Translations under genes and position numbers: made by a program
DNA from: Gemmatimonadota bacterium
GTDB lineage: Bacteria > Gemmatimonadota > Gemmatimonadetes > Longimicrobiales > Gaopeijiaceae
NCBI GenBank assembly: GCA_009692105.1
Contig: SHZS01000010.1
Coordinates: 1-41,720 of the forward strand
Length of the DNA stretch: 41,720 nucleotides
Direction of reading: 5' to 3'
Notes under the pieces: generated by a model
The model's input: only the letters and a program-made list of their open reading frames with translations
The model's database searches: none
Told to the model about the DNA's origin: nothing
Shown here: positions 8,040 to 15,752 of the stretch, one piece after another
Numbering within the stretch: position 1 is the first letter of the stretch
Layout: each line of letters opens with the position of its first letter

Positions 8040-8882
8040 TCAGCGAGGATGAGTGGGCGCCAGCTCCCGCTCCACCCTCTCACGAAACCGATCCGAGAGC
8101 GCACGGAAGAACGGGCCCGGCCCGCCGGACCCGATCGCCCGCCCCTCCAAGCGGATGATCGGAACGATCTCTCGGACGGACGAGGTGAGAAGAAGCTCGG
8201 AGGCCCCATCCAACTCCTCGACACGGAGCCCGCGCTCTTCCACCTGGACTCCCATCCCTGTCGCTTCGTCCAGGATGACGGCCCGCGTGATCCCCGCGAG
8301 CGCCCCCTGGGGAAGTCCCGGAGCTACCAGCAGTCCACCCACCACGGCAATTAGGTTCGACGCCGATCCCTCGACGACGAGATCCGCGGAGTTCCGGAGG
8401 AGCGCCTCCTCCGCACCTGCTGAGTGCGCGAGGCGGACGGCCTGGATCCGCTCCAGGTACCCGATCGTCTTGAGCCCAGAGATGAGCGCCCGCTCGTCCA
8501 CCCGACCGCGGAGGACGGCGCGGAGGCCCACGAGTGAAGCGGGTTCGTCTCGCCCTTCGACCGGACGAATCCCGATCAGGAGACGACCACTGGCCTTCTC
8601 AGGGGGAGCGAGCCCGAAACCGGATCCGCGGGTGAGGGTGATCCGGAGGGCCCCGTCCCTGCCCTTCCAGGAGACAAGCGCTTCGTCCACGCGGGAGCGG
8701 AGCTCCCCTGGCACCGGGATTCCAACGACCCCCGCTCCGTGCGCGAGGCGGTCCAGATGGGCATCCAATCGGAAGGCCCTGCCCCGATAGAGCCGGACCG
8801 TCTCGAACAGTCCATCGCCCAGGAGCATCCCGCGGTCGTCGGAGGGGATCCATGCTTCCGTCCCAGGCGCCGCTTGCCTCAT
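8040..8882 (-). CDS. pabC: aminodeoxychorismate lyase (class IV PLP enzyme)
   Basis: This 280-residue protein is a fold-type IV pyridoxal phosphate enzyme. The PLP lysine is K138 in ISGLKTIGYL. The N-terminal motif GMLLGDGLFETVR is typical of PabC and branched-chain aminotransferases, and EGSASNLI near 190 is the usual phosphate-binding region. The family alone does not separate lyase from aminotransferase, but overlap of its ATG (8880-8882) with the stop of pabA, and pabB just upstream, make 4-amino-4-deoxychorismate lyase (releasing pyruvate and p-aminobenzoate) the likely role. It is the last gene of the pabB-pabA-pabC set. Confidence 0.85.
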   Translation of the reverse strand: MRQAAPGTEAWIPSDDRGMLLGDGLFETVRLYRGRAFRLDAHLDRLAHGAGVVGIPVPGELRSRVDEALVSWKGRDGALRITLTRGSGFGLAPPEKASGRLLIGIRPVEGRDEPASLVGLRAVLRGRVDERALISGLKTIGYLERIQAVRLAHSAGAEEALLRNSADLVVEGSASNLIAVVGGLLVAPGLPQGALAGITRAVILDEATGMGVQVEERGLRVEELDGASELLLTSSVREIVPIIRLEGRAIGSGGPGPFFRALSDRFRERVERELAPTHPR

Positions 8883-9505
8883 CGTCCGCCGGCCGGAGAG
8901 AGCTTCCGTCGAGGGCCCCGGTCCGCGCCCACAACCGGAGATCCGAGCGCCAGGAAGCTTCGGAAGATGCCCTCTCCTCCCGGAGTCAGAATCGACTCGG
9001 GATGGAACTGGACGCCCCAGACCGGATGGGATCGATGCCTAAGGGCCATCAGCTCCCCGTCGGGCGTCCATGCCTCGGCCACTAGCGTCGGCGGAAGGGA
9101 AGCCGCGCTCACGGAGAGAGAGTGATAGAGCCCACCGGCGAAAGGCGAAGGGAGGCCGGAAAGGATCCCCGAGCCGCGGTGGACGATCGGGACCGCCCTC
9201 CCATGCGCTGGGTCCGGCGACGGGATGATTTCTCCTCCATACGCCTCGGCCACCACCTGATAGCCGAGGCAGATCCCGAGAACGGGGATGCGCCCGTCGA
9301 GCGTGCGCACCAGATCGAGGCTGATCCCTGCCTCCGACGGAGTGCAGGGCCCTGGCGAGATGACGAGGTGGGAAGGAGCCCAGCCAATCGCCTCCTCGAC
9401 GGACAACGCGTCGCTCCGACGCACCTCCACCCGCGCCCCGAGCTCCCGAATCGAGCGGGCCACATTGTGGACAAAGGAGTCGTAGTTGTCGAGCAGGAGG
9501 ATCAT
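8879..9505 (-). CDS. pabA: glutamine amidotransferase of aminodeoxychorismate/anthranilate synthase
   Basis: A class I glutamine amidotransferase of 208 residues that makes ammonia from glutamine for the adjacent chorismate enzyme. The N-terminus MILLLDNYDSFVHN is diagnostic of PabA/TrpG. The triad is C79 (GICLGYQ), H168 and E170 (QFHPES), and the oxyanion segment SPGPCTP is at 50-56. It lies between pabB and pabC on the same strand, 76 bp after pabB and overlapping pabC by 4 bp. TrpG and PabA cannot be told apart by sequence, and no trpG accompanies the trpE at 18681, so this subunit may serve both enzymes. Confidence 0.92.
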   Translation of the reverse strand: MILLLDNYDSFVHNVARSIRELGARVEVRRSDALSVEEAIGWAPSHLVISPGPCTPSEAGISLDLVRTLDGRIPVLGICLGYQVVAEAYGGEIIPSPDPAHGRAVPIVHRGSGILSGLPSPFAGGLYHSLSVSAASLPPTLVAEAWTPDGELMALRHRSHPVWGVQFHPESILTPGGEGIFRSFLALGSPVVGADRGPRRKLSPAGGR

Positions 9506-9581
9506 GTCATCACATTAGCGATACGGAGGAACCACGAGGAGGGCCGGGGAAGCGGGCCAGGTGGCGGACCCCAGACGCGGC

Positions 9582-10967
9582 TCAGGCAGCTCCGATGGCC
9601 CGCACGAACGCGAGGGCCTTCTCCTCCGTCTCCTGCCACTCCGCTTCCGCGTCCGAAGGAAGGGTGATTCCCGCCCCGGTTCCGTAGCTCGCGCGGCCGT
9701 CCCTGACGACAGCGGTCCGAATGGCCACGGACAGGTCCATGGATCCGTCAAAGGAGAGGATGCCCAGCGCGCCCGTATAGACGCCACGGCGGACCGGCTC
9801 CAGTTCGGACAGGATCTCCATCGCTCGGATCTTCGGCGCGCCCGTGATGCTCCCTCCCGGAAAGGTCGCGCGGAGGAGATCCACGGCCCCGGCAGCTGGC
9901 TCGAGGACGCCCGTAACGGACGAGACGAGGTGGTGCACCGTAGGAAGGGTCTCGAGTTCTGCGAGGCGCGGCACCCGAATCGAGCCCGCCCGACAAACGC
10001 GGGAGAAATCGTTTCGGAGGAGGTCCACGATCATCACGTTCTCCGCCCGGTCTTTCGCGCTCGCTGCAAGCGCGGCGCTCAACGCTCTGTCCTCCTCCTC
10101 GTTCTTCCCCCGCGGAGCCGTTCCCTTGATCGGGCCGGTCCGCACCTTCCCATCGCGCACCGAGAGGAAGAGCTCGGGCGAGATGGACGCCACCTCGCCC
10201 TCTCCCGTATCAAGGTAGGCCGAGAACTCCGCCGGGCTCTCGGCCAGAAGCCTGCGGTAGAGCTCCTCGCCGGAGATCTGGGTCGGGGCGTCGATCCGTC
10301 GGGTCAAGTTTGCCTGGAACAGGTCGCCGGCCCTCACGTAGGCCCGGATCCTTTCGACGCGTGTGAGAAACTCAGATCGGGAGAGGGCGGAGGTGAGCGG
10401 CACCCGCCCACCCGAAGCGGTTCCGGCCGGCGGTGTCCCGGCCCCGGTGGACACAGCGGTCTTCCCCTCCTCATGCAGCCGCGCGCAGATCGCCTGCAGG
10501 CGATCCATCCCCTTCCCATCTCCGCGATCGGCTCCGGTCGCGATGCAGCGCCCGGACACCCGGTCCCAAACCACTGCGCAGTCGTAGACGCCGAACCAAG
10601 CCTCCGGCATCCCCAGGTCGTCAGGGGGAGGTGCCGGGAGCCGCTCCAGGTAGCGCCCGCACTCGTACGAAAGGAAACCGACCATACCACCAGAGAACGG
10701 GCCGACCCCAGGGGACGGAGTCGAGCCGAAGCGCGCGAGTAGCTGTTCCAGGCCGGTGAAGGGGTCCGAGATGATCGGCCCGGCGCGCGCACCATCGCCC
10801 TCCAGTACGCGCGTCTCGCCCGCTCTCGTCACGAGGACCGCACGAGGGACTGCGGCGAGGAAGGAGTATCGCCCGCGGGGGCCCGCACTGTGGAGCAAGA
10901 CCCGCCCGGGGAGCCCCTCGAGACGTCCGAGCGCTTCCGTGGGACTGGGGGCGTGAGGAAGCTCCAC
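9582..10967 (-). CDS. pabB: aminodeoxychorismate synthase component I
   Basis: From the GTG at 10967 (preceded by GGGAGAG at a suitable distance) the protein is 461 residues. The chorismate-binding domain carries PIKGT (in RTGPIKGTAPRGKN): the lysine marks 4-amino-4-deoxychorismate synthase, whereas anthranilate synthase has alanine there. Other family motifs are IVDLLRNDFSRV and FPGGSITGAPKIRAMEIL. It aminates chorismate using ammonia from PabA, the next gene. The frame is open upstream to a TTG-type start at 11084, but that part runs through the repeat-like end at 11029-11058 and does not look like protein, so the GTG is preferred. Confidence 0.9.
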   Translation of the reverse strand: MELPHAPSPTEALGRLEGLPGRVLLHSAGPRGRYSFLAAVPRAVLVTRAGETRVLEGDGARAGPIISDPFTGLEQLLARFGSTPSPGVGPFSGGMVGFLSYECGRYLERLPAPPPDDLGMPEAWFGVYDCAVVWDRVSGRCIATGADRGDGKGMDRLQAICARLHEEGKTAVSTGAGTPPAGTASGGRVPLTSALSRSEFLTRVERIRAYVRAGDLFQANLTRRIDAPTQISGEELYRRLLAESPAEFSAYLDTGEGEVASISPELFLSVRDGKVRTGPIKGTAPRGKNEEEDRALSAALAASAKDRAENVMIVDLLRNDFSRVCRAGSIRVPRLAELETLPTVHHLVSSVTGVLEPAAGAVDLLRATFPGGSITGAPKIRAMEILSELEPVRRGVYTGALGILSFDGSMDLSVAIRTAVVRDGRASYGTGAGITLPSDAEAEWQETEEKALAFVRAIGAA

Positions 10968-11028
10968 GGCCGCGAGCTCTCCCGTGGCAGCGCCGGTCGG
11001 AGACCTACGCAAACTATCCTCTTCCTGG

Positions 11029-11058
11029 CTAGCAGGTCGCTGGAGAAGTACGGCGAGG
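11029..11058 (+). repeat. single degenerate copy of the element end
   Basis: These 30 bp begin CTAGCAGGTCGCTG and match the left terminal repeat of the element at 6742 at 26 of 30 positions, including the CTAG. I find no matching opposite arm nearby. It lies in the 160-bp gap between the divergent pabB and the small membrane protein gene, and could be a remnant of a second insertion. Confidence 0.6.
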
Positions 11059-11128
11059 CCCTGGGTCCCGATCGTACCCCGCACCGGGGGGGTGCAGCAA
11101 GACGGTTATCGCGGTATCCTTACAGGCC

Positions 11129-11533
11129 ATGCTTACCGGGCTGCTCCAGGCACACTCCGCTCTCAGGTATGTCGTCCTCCTCGCCGGGGCACTCGCCGTC
11201 GCATGCTCGCTATTTTTGGTAGTGACACGACGACCCTACGATCGGCGCGTCCGGATCGCTTCCTCGTTCTTTGCTGGACTCCTTCATCTTCAGGTGCTCT
11301 TCGGATTCGTGCTCATCGTCTCGGGGCGCTTCTACCCGCAGCTGATCGGACACCTGTTCATGACGCTCGCAGCGGCGGTCGCGGTTCAGGTTCCGATATC
11401 CGTGATGAGGCGCCGCCCGCCGGAGGAGAGACGCCCGATGCCGCACCTAGTGGGAGCTGCCGTTGCGCTCGCCCTCATCTGGGGCGGGGTGGCGGCAATC
11501 GGGCGGGGGATCTTCGAGCACACCTTCTTCTGA
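11129..11533 (+). CDS. small four-helix membrane protein, function unknown
   Basis: The 134-residue product has four hydrophobic helices (about residues 8-32, 43-66, 70-90 and 106-125) separated by short arginine-rich loops (RRPYDRR, MRRRPPEERR). Histidines lie in or beside helices 1, 2 and 3 (HSALRY, LLHLQVL, LIGHLFM), a layout that recalls small heme-b membrane proteins, but the resemblance is too weak to assign heme binding. It is transcribed divergently from pabB and lies about 100 bp upstream of the patatin gene on the same strand, so the two may be co-transcribed. Confidence 0.7.
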   Translation: MLTGLLQAHSALRYVVLLAGALAVACSLFLVVTRRPYDRRVRIASSFFAGLLHLQVLFGFVLIVSGRFYPQLIGHLFMTLAAAVAVQVPISVMRRRPPEERRPMPHLVGAAVALALIWGGVAAIGRGIFEHTFF

Positions 11534-11630
11534 TCACACCGCGCGGACTGCGACCTCCCGTCCGGCGCATTCCCATGGGCGGGCGGAGGTAGGACCGAGA
11601 GGGTCTGCGGACGACCCCCAGGCAGAGCCG

Positions 11631-12836
11631 ATGCCCGAGGATCTGAACGAAGCCGGCCCTTCACCCACCCCTTCTGACTCGTCGCCGCGGAAGCCGTCGG
11701 CCAGCGGGGGGCCGCTTGGACTCGTAATGGGGGGCGGCGGCGCACGGGCAGCCTATCAGGTCGGGTTCCTCCGAGCGCTCGCTAGGGTCAGGCCGGAGCT
11801 CGAGATCCCGATCATCACCGGCATCTCGGCCGGCGCGATCAACGCCACCCACCTGGCCGCACACCCGGGGACATTCGCAGAAGCCGTCGAGGACCTGGCG
11901 AAGCTCTGGGAGTCGCTCACCCTGGCGCAGGTCTTCGAGGTGAGCGGGAGATCGCTAGCCCTGAACGCTCTCCGTTGGGGGCTACAGCTCGTGTCCGGCG
12001 GCCTGACGGGTCCGCCCCGGATGCGAAGCCTCGTGGACACTACGCCCCTCCAGCGCTTTCTCACCCGCGCGGTGACCGACGGGACCGGTGCGATCCCGGG
12101 CATCCAGGAGAAGATCCGATCGGGCCGACTGAGGGCCCTGGCCGTGAGCACATCCTCCTACTCGACCGGCCAGTCGATCACCTGGGTGCAGGGCGAAGGC
12201 GTCTCGGAGTGGTCGCGCCCCCAGCGGCGGGGGAAACTCACCACGATCCGACTCGAGCACGTCCTGGCGTCGGCTGGGATCCCGGTCTTCTTCCCGGCCG
12301 TGCAGATCGGAACGGAGTGGTACAGCGACGGGGCGCTCCGGCTCTCCGCCCCGATCTCTCCCGCGCTCCACCTGGGCGCCGAGCGCGTTCTCGCGATCTC
12401 GACCCGGTTCGATCCGCTCGCCCATGAGGCGGACCAGCCGATGATCCAGGCCTATCCACCCCTGGCCCAGGTGATCGGCGCTCTCATGAACTCGGTCTTC
12501 CTGGATATGCTGGACCAGGACGCGTGGAGGGTCGAGACGATGAATACCTTGCTCCAGCAACTACCCGTCGAGAACCGTGCGGACCTCAGGGTCGTGCGCC
12601 TCCTCACTCTACATCCGTCTCGGGATCTAGGTCGCCTCGCCCGAGAGTTCGAGTCGGGGCTTCCCCGCGTCTTCCGCTACCTGCTCCGCGGCCTGGGGAC
12701 ACGGGAGACCGAGAGCCCCGACATCCTCTCCTTCCTGCTCTTCGATCCGAGCTACATCCGCCTTCTGATGGAGATGGGCGAACGGGACGGAGCCGCAAGA
12801 ATCGGAGAGGTCGAGGATCTCCTCGCCACTCCCTGA
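11631..12836 (+). CDS. patatin-like phospholipase
   Basis: The 401-residue product from ATG 11631 is a patatin-family acyl hydrolase. The oxyanion-hole segment GGGGARAAYQVGFL is at 34-47, the nucleophile is S66 in GISAG, and the catalytic aspartate is in YSDGALR near 233, completing the Ser-Asp dyad. There is no signal peptide, and residues 1-27 are a proline/serine-rich tail, so it is probably cytoplasmic or membrane-associated. The substrate cannot be read from sequence; membrane phospholipids are typical for bacterial members. The frame remains open upstream to 11463 but that part overlaps the preceding gene. It converges with the kinase-like gene, with 16 bp between their ends. Confidence 0.88.
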   Translation: MPEDLNEAGPSPTPSDSSPRKPSASGGPLGLVMGGGGARAAYQVGFLRALARVRPELEIPIITGISAGAINATHLAAHPGTFAEAVEDLAKLWESLTLAQVFEVSGRSLALNALRWGLQLVSGGLTGPPRMRSLVDTTPLQRFLTRAVTDGTGAIPGIQEKIRSGRLRALAVSTSSYSTGQSITWVQGEGVSEWSRPQRRGKLTTIRLEHVLASAGIPVFFPAVQIGTEWYSDGALRLSAPISPALHLGAERVLAISTRFDPLAHEADQPMIQAYPPLAQVIGALMNSVFLDMLDQDAWRVETMNTLLQQLPVENRADLRVVRLLTLHPSRDLGRLAREFESGLPRVFRYLLRGLGTRETESPDILSFLLFDPSYIRLLMEMGERDGAARIGEVEDLLATP

Positions 12837-12852
12837 GCACACGGAGCACGCG

Positions 12853-13677
12853 CTAGTGGGCGCGGCGTAGAACGATCTCCACCTCCGCATCGCCCTCCTC
12901 CAGGTTTTGCAGCCGGATCTTGCCGCCCTGCGCCCCTACGACTCTCCGCGCGTGCGTGAGCCCCAGCCCCAAGGCATCCGAATCCGAGCTCCAGAACGGC
13001 TCAAACGCCCGCTCCAGCGCCTCCCGGCCAAACCCGGGACCGCGGTCGCGGACCCGGAGGCGCACGTCTGCCCCGTCCTCCTCGGCGAATACGTCCACAG
13101 TCTGCCCTCCGCCGAACCGCCCGGCGTTCACCAGGATCAGATAGACGACGTCCCTGAACCCTTCGGGCTGCAAGTGCACGGGCACCGCCCCCGACGGACC
13201 CGAGAACCGGACGGGGACACCCGTCTCGAGCGTGTAGTCCCGGGTGACGGATCGGACGAGCGACGACAGGTTCTCGGTCCGTACCTTCTCGTTTCGATCG
13301 CACCTCGCGAAGAATGCGAGGTCCTTCAGAGCATTTGCTGCGTCCTCGACCCTGGGGCGGAACTCCCCATCGGCCAGGGCCGCGTTCAGAGGGGGGAGGA
13401 CGGTCTCGACCAGGAACCGGAAGAGCCCGCGGAGCGCCTGCTCACCGGGATCTTCCCTGGACCAAGAGACGGGGCGCCACCCCCTTGCCAGCGCCAATCG
13501 CAGGGTCAGAATCTCCGGTGGATCCCCCGGCGCGGAATCCTCGAGCTTGGCTCCCCCTTCGACCTCTTCGGCAAGTCGCTCGACTGCGCCGGGGCATACG
13601 TTCGGCCGGCGCCGAATGAAGAGGAAGATCGCAAGCCCCGCGAAGGCCGCGGCCAGGATCCAGGGAATGATCTGCAT
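12853..13677 (-). CDS. membrane-anchored histidine-kinase-like ATPase lacking a visible phospho-acceptor histidine
   Basis: The 274-residue product begins with one transmembrane helix (MQIIPWILAAAFAGLAIFLF) and ends with a HATPase_c domain: an N-box-like LILVNAGRFGGG, a G1 box DRGPGFG, an F-box region FEPFWSS and a G2 box ALGLGLTHA. The middle part, where a dimerisation and phospho-acceptor helix would be (about residues 85-130), contains no histidine at all, and no receiver gene is adjacent. It could be a degenerate kinase, an anti-sigma-type ATPase or a partner for another kinase. ATG 13677 is preceded by GAGGGAAAGGG. It is divergent from the CoA-binding protein gene. Confidence 0.75.
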   Translation of the reverse strand: MQIIPWILAAAFAGLAIFLFIRRRPNVCPGAVERLAEEVEGGAKLEDSAPGDPPEILTLRLALARGWRPVSWSREDPGEQALRGLFRFLVETVLPPLNAALADGEFRPRVEDAANALKDLAFFARCDRNEKVRTENLSSLVRSVTRDYTLETGVPVRFSGPSGAVPVHLQPEGFRDVVYLILVNAGRFGGGQTVDVFAEEDGADVRLRVRDRGPGFGREALERAFEPFWSSDSDALGLGLTHARRVVGAQGGKIRLQNLEEGDAEVEIVLRRAH

Positions 13678-13779
13678 AGGGAGCCCTTTCCCTCGCAAGC
13701 CGTGTCAGTTCGCTCGCCACACCGGGGGCGGAGCCCGCCCCGTTTGCCGATCCCGCGCCAGGACCCGTATCCTGACCGG

Positions 13780-14274
13780 ATGTCCGCGCTCGACCGCCTC
13801 ACCCACCTTCTCGCCCAGAGCGTGGACGCCGGCAATCCCCCCGCCCGGCAGGTCTTCGAGGCCCTGGCCCGAACCCGTACGATCGCGGTCGTGGGCCTCT
13901 CCCGCGACCCCGACAAGGCCGCGAGACGGGTACCGTCCTACCTGGCCACGAAGGGATACGACCTGATTCCCGTGAACCCCAAGGCGGACAGGATCTTGGG
14001 GCGGGAAGCACTGGACCACCTCGATCGTGTTACCGACCCGGTGGACCTCGTACTCGTCTTTCGGCCGTCCGCCGAAGCGGGAGCTGTCATCGATGCCGCC
14101 GCCGCGCGACCCGAGGCACCCACGATCTGGCTGCAGGAGGGGATCCGTGCGGATCTCGAGGCCGAGCGGGCCCGAGGGCGGGGCCTCACCGTGGTCCAAG
14201 ACCTCTGCATCTTCAAGGTCCATCGGGCCGTCGAGGCCGAGCTCCCGGTCCACGGGCCCGCGGCACGGGGGTAA
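13780..14274 (+). CDS. CoA-binding domain protein (YccU type)
   Basis: A 164-residue single-domain protein with a Rossmann-like CoA_binding_2 fold. Visible features are TIAVVGLSRDPDKAARRVPSYL near residues 34-54, DLIPVNP near 60 and APTIWLQEG near 110, and an invariant cysteine in VVQDLCIF near 140; all are typical of the YccU/succinyl-CoA-synthetase-alpha-like family. The physiological role of the family is not established; CoA or CoA-disulfide binding has been suggested. ATG 13780 was chosen because the long upstream extension of the frame is antisense to the kinase-like gene. Confidence 0.85.
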   Translation: MSALDRLTHLLAQSVDAGNPPARQVFEALARTRTIAVVGLSRDPDKAARRVPSYLATKGYDLIPVNPKADRILGREALDHLDRVTDPVDLVLVFRPSAEAGAVIDAAAARPEAPTIWLQEGIRADLEAERARGRGLTVVQDLCIFKVHRAVEAELPVHGPAARG

Positions 14275-14282
14275 CACCGCCC

Positions 14283-14331
14283 GGTCATTGGTGGCGCCGC
14301 CTGGTCATTGGTGGCGCCGCCTGGTCATTCC
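14283..14331. repeat. 20-bp tandem repeat, about 2.5 copies
   Basis: The unit reads GGTCATTGGTGGCGCCGCCT. Two full copies are followed by a partial GGTCATT at 14323-14329, which overlaps the stop codon of bcp (TCA on the plus strand, 14325-14327). The unit contains GGCGCC and can fold on itself, so a bidirectional stem between the convergent CoA-binding and bcp genes is possible. Confidence 0.75.
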
Positions 14332-14780
14332 AGGGCCTGGACCACCTCATCTGCGTGACCCTTCGGCCGGACCCGCCGCCACACGCGCTCGACCTTCCCG
14401 CTTGCGTCGATGAGGAAGGTGCTCCGCTCGATCCCCCAGTACTTCATCCCATACATGCTCTTCTCCTTCCAAACGCCGTAGGCCTCGGCCACGGCGTGAT
14501 CCTCATCGGCAAGGAGCGGGAAGTTCAGCTGAAACTTGCGCTTGAACTTCTCATGGGAGGCCACCGGATCGGGGGAGATGCCGAGGACCACGGCTCCTGC
14601 CTCGCTCACGCGGGGGAGTGAGTCCCGGAAGTCGCAGGCCTGGACCGTGCAGCCGCTGGTGTCGTCCTTCGGATAGAAGTACAGAACCACCTTCTTGCCG
14701 CGCAGCTTCGAGAGCCGCACGCGAGACCCGTCGTCCGCGGGGAGATCGAATGAAGGGGCCTTGTCATGCTCGCTAACCAT
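14325..14780 (-). CDS. bcp: thioredoxin-dependent thiol peroxidase (peroxiredoxin Q)
   Basis: A 151-residue peroxiredoxin of the BCP/PrxQ class that reduces hydroperoxides in the cytoplasm with electrons from thioredoxin. The peroxidatic cysteine is C44 in DDTSGCTVQACDF and the resolving cysteine is C49, the CxxxxC spacing of the atypical two-cysteine BCP group. Further hallmarks are VVLYFYPKD before it and FPLLADEDHAVAEAYGVW. The ATG at 14780 overlaps the end of the upstream gene by 8 bp and is preceded by GAGGAGG at only 3 nt, so translational coupling is likely. Confidence 0.93.
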   Translation of the reverse strand: MVSEHDKAPSFDLPADDGSRVRLSKLRGKKVVLYFYPKDDTSGCTVQACDFRDSLPRVSEAGAVVLGISPDPVASHEKFKRKFQLNFPLLADEDHAVAEAYGVWKEKSMYGMKYWGIERSTFLIDASGKVERVWRRVRPKGHADEVVQALE

Positions 14781-15468
14781 GGGCCTCCTCGGTGGATACA
14801 GGGACTGCACTGGACGGGGGGAGCGCCGAGCTCTCGCGCACATCCCAGACGCATAGGTCGTGGCCGTGGGCCCGGCACCTCGGGTGGTGGACCTCCCCGG
14901 GGGCGTCCATGGAGCCCTCGAGGATCGCCTGCGAAAGCCCGGTCACCACGGCGCACACCTCGCCGCCGGGGTCTCCCTCTAGGAGCAGGTTTGTCGGGGC
15001 CTCGAGCCTGAACGGGGCACTCACGGTGGTTATGACGGGTTGCCCGAAGAGCGCTCGGAGCCGCCTCACGACCGCGCGCCGAGCCAGAGCGTACGCGGCT
15101 CCTCGCGGAAGGAGGCGCCGCCAACCGGAGCTGGCGCCAGCAGATCGGAGCGACCGGCCAACCTGACGGAACAGCTCCTCCGAGTCGGGGCGGCGGGTGA
15201 CTAGCCGGATCAGGTCCCGCACCTCCGACTCCGGGATACGGCGCAGGCGCCGCACGTCCTGCTCGTACCTGCGTATCTGGGAATCCACGACTTCGGAGAG
15301 CCCGAAGCGGCGGGGGAGCGTGAGGGTCAGATCTTCGTCGTCCAGCACCTCCCCTGGCCGGTCGTATTCTCTGACCGTCAGGAGGAGCGCGAGCGCCACC
15401 CGTGCCTGCACCCTACTGCCAGCGCCCTGCGCCGGAGCAGAGGGGGAGACGCCGTGTTCTGATTCCAT
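14773..15468 (-). CDS. protein of unknown function with a C-terminal Cys/His motif
   Basis: The 231-residue soluble product is rich in arginine and has a helical first half (VQARVALALLLTVREYD to about residue 120). The second half looks like an alpha/beta domain (VITTVSAPFRLEAPTNLLLEG) and ends with HHPRCRAHGHDLCVWDV, where a cysteine, a glycine-histidine and a second cysteine are spaced as in the end of V4R-like sensory domains (C...G...C). That likeness is a pattern-level guess, not an assignment. It is translationally coupled to bcp, whose ATG lies inside its last codons, suggesting a redox or stress connection. No clear Shine-Dalgarno precedes ATG 15468. Confidence 0.6.
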   Translation of the reverse strand: MESEHGVSPSAPAQGAGSRVQARVALALLLTVREYDRPGEVLDDEDLTLTLPRRFGLSEVVDSQIRRYEQDVRRLRRIPESEVRDLIRLVTRRPDSEELFRQVGRSLRSAGASSGWRRLLPRGAAYALARRAVVRRLRALFGQPVITTVSAPFRLEAPTNLLLEGDPGGEVCAVVTGLSQAILEGSMDAPGEVHHPRCRAHGHDLCVWDVRESSALPPSSAVPVSTEEAHG

Positions 15469-15585
15469 GTCGCAACCAAGGAGGGGATTCGGTCGGGTAA
15501 TCTCGTGGCCCCGACCTACCGGGGCAACGACTGTCCCTCCATGAGGCGGTACCCGTCGGAAAGCGGCTCCCGACCTTGAATCTCA

Positions 15586-15597
15586 GGGTACGTACCC
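15586..15597. promoter_or_regulatory. 12-bp perfect palindrome between divergent genes
   Basis: GGGTACGTACCC is its own reverse complement and is centred in the 276-bp region between the unknown-function/bcp pair and the ECF sigma gene. A smaller inverted repeat (CGCTC/GAGCG, 15618-15629) follows. These are the size and place of an operator, but no regulator is identified. Confidence 0.3.
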
Positions 15598-15656
15598 CCA
15601 TATTGCGTAACGTTTACCGCTCGTGAGCGTGACCCATTTTTCTTCCGGGGTAGCGG

Positions 15657-15696
15657 AAGGGGCCCGTGACCAAACCAGGTGCGGCGCCCCTTTTTT
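15657..15696 (+). terminator. strong intrinsic terminator upstream of the ECF sigma gene
   Basis: AAGGGGC at 15657-15663 pairs with GCCCCTT starting at 15686. The stem extends inward (CCGTG with TGCGG, one bulged C), giving roughly 12 base pairs and a loop of about 11 nt, and is followed directly by six T residues. No plus-strand gene ends upstream, so it either ends a short leader or small RNA begun within about 200 bp, or acts as an attenuator for the sigma gene 48 bp downstream. Confidence 0.65.
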
Positions 15697-15728
15697 CCTC
15701 CCCCTGTCTAGTCCCGTTCACCCGAGCC

Positions 15729-15752
15729 ATGGACCCATTCCGAAATGTCTGA
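15729..15752 (+). other. seven-codon upstream open frame overlapping the sigma factor start
   Basis: ATG at 15729 opens MDPFRNV and stops at a TGA (15750-15752) just inside the sigma gene, whose own ATG is at 15745. The sigma gene lacks a good Shine-Dalgarno, so coupling through this mini-frame is conceivable. A chance occurrence is equally possible. Confidence 0.2.

Noticed and set aside
12907-13779. An upstream extension of the CoA-binding protein frame
   Set aside because: It is antisense to the kinase-like gene and lacks any domain; ATG 13780 gives the normal family length.
15541-15600. Possible riboswitch-like stems before the ECF sigma gene
   Set aside because: Short GC stems are present but I could not match the conserved core of any riboswitch class I know.
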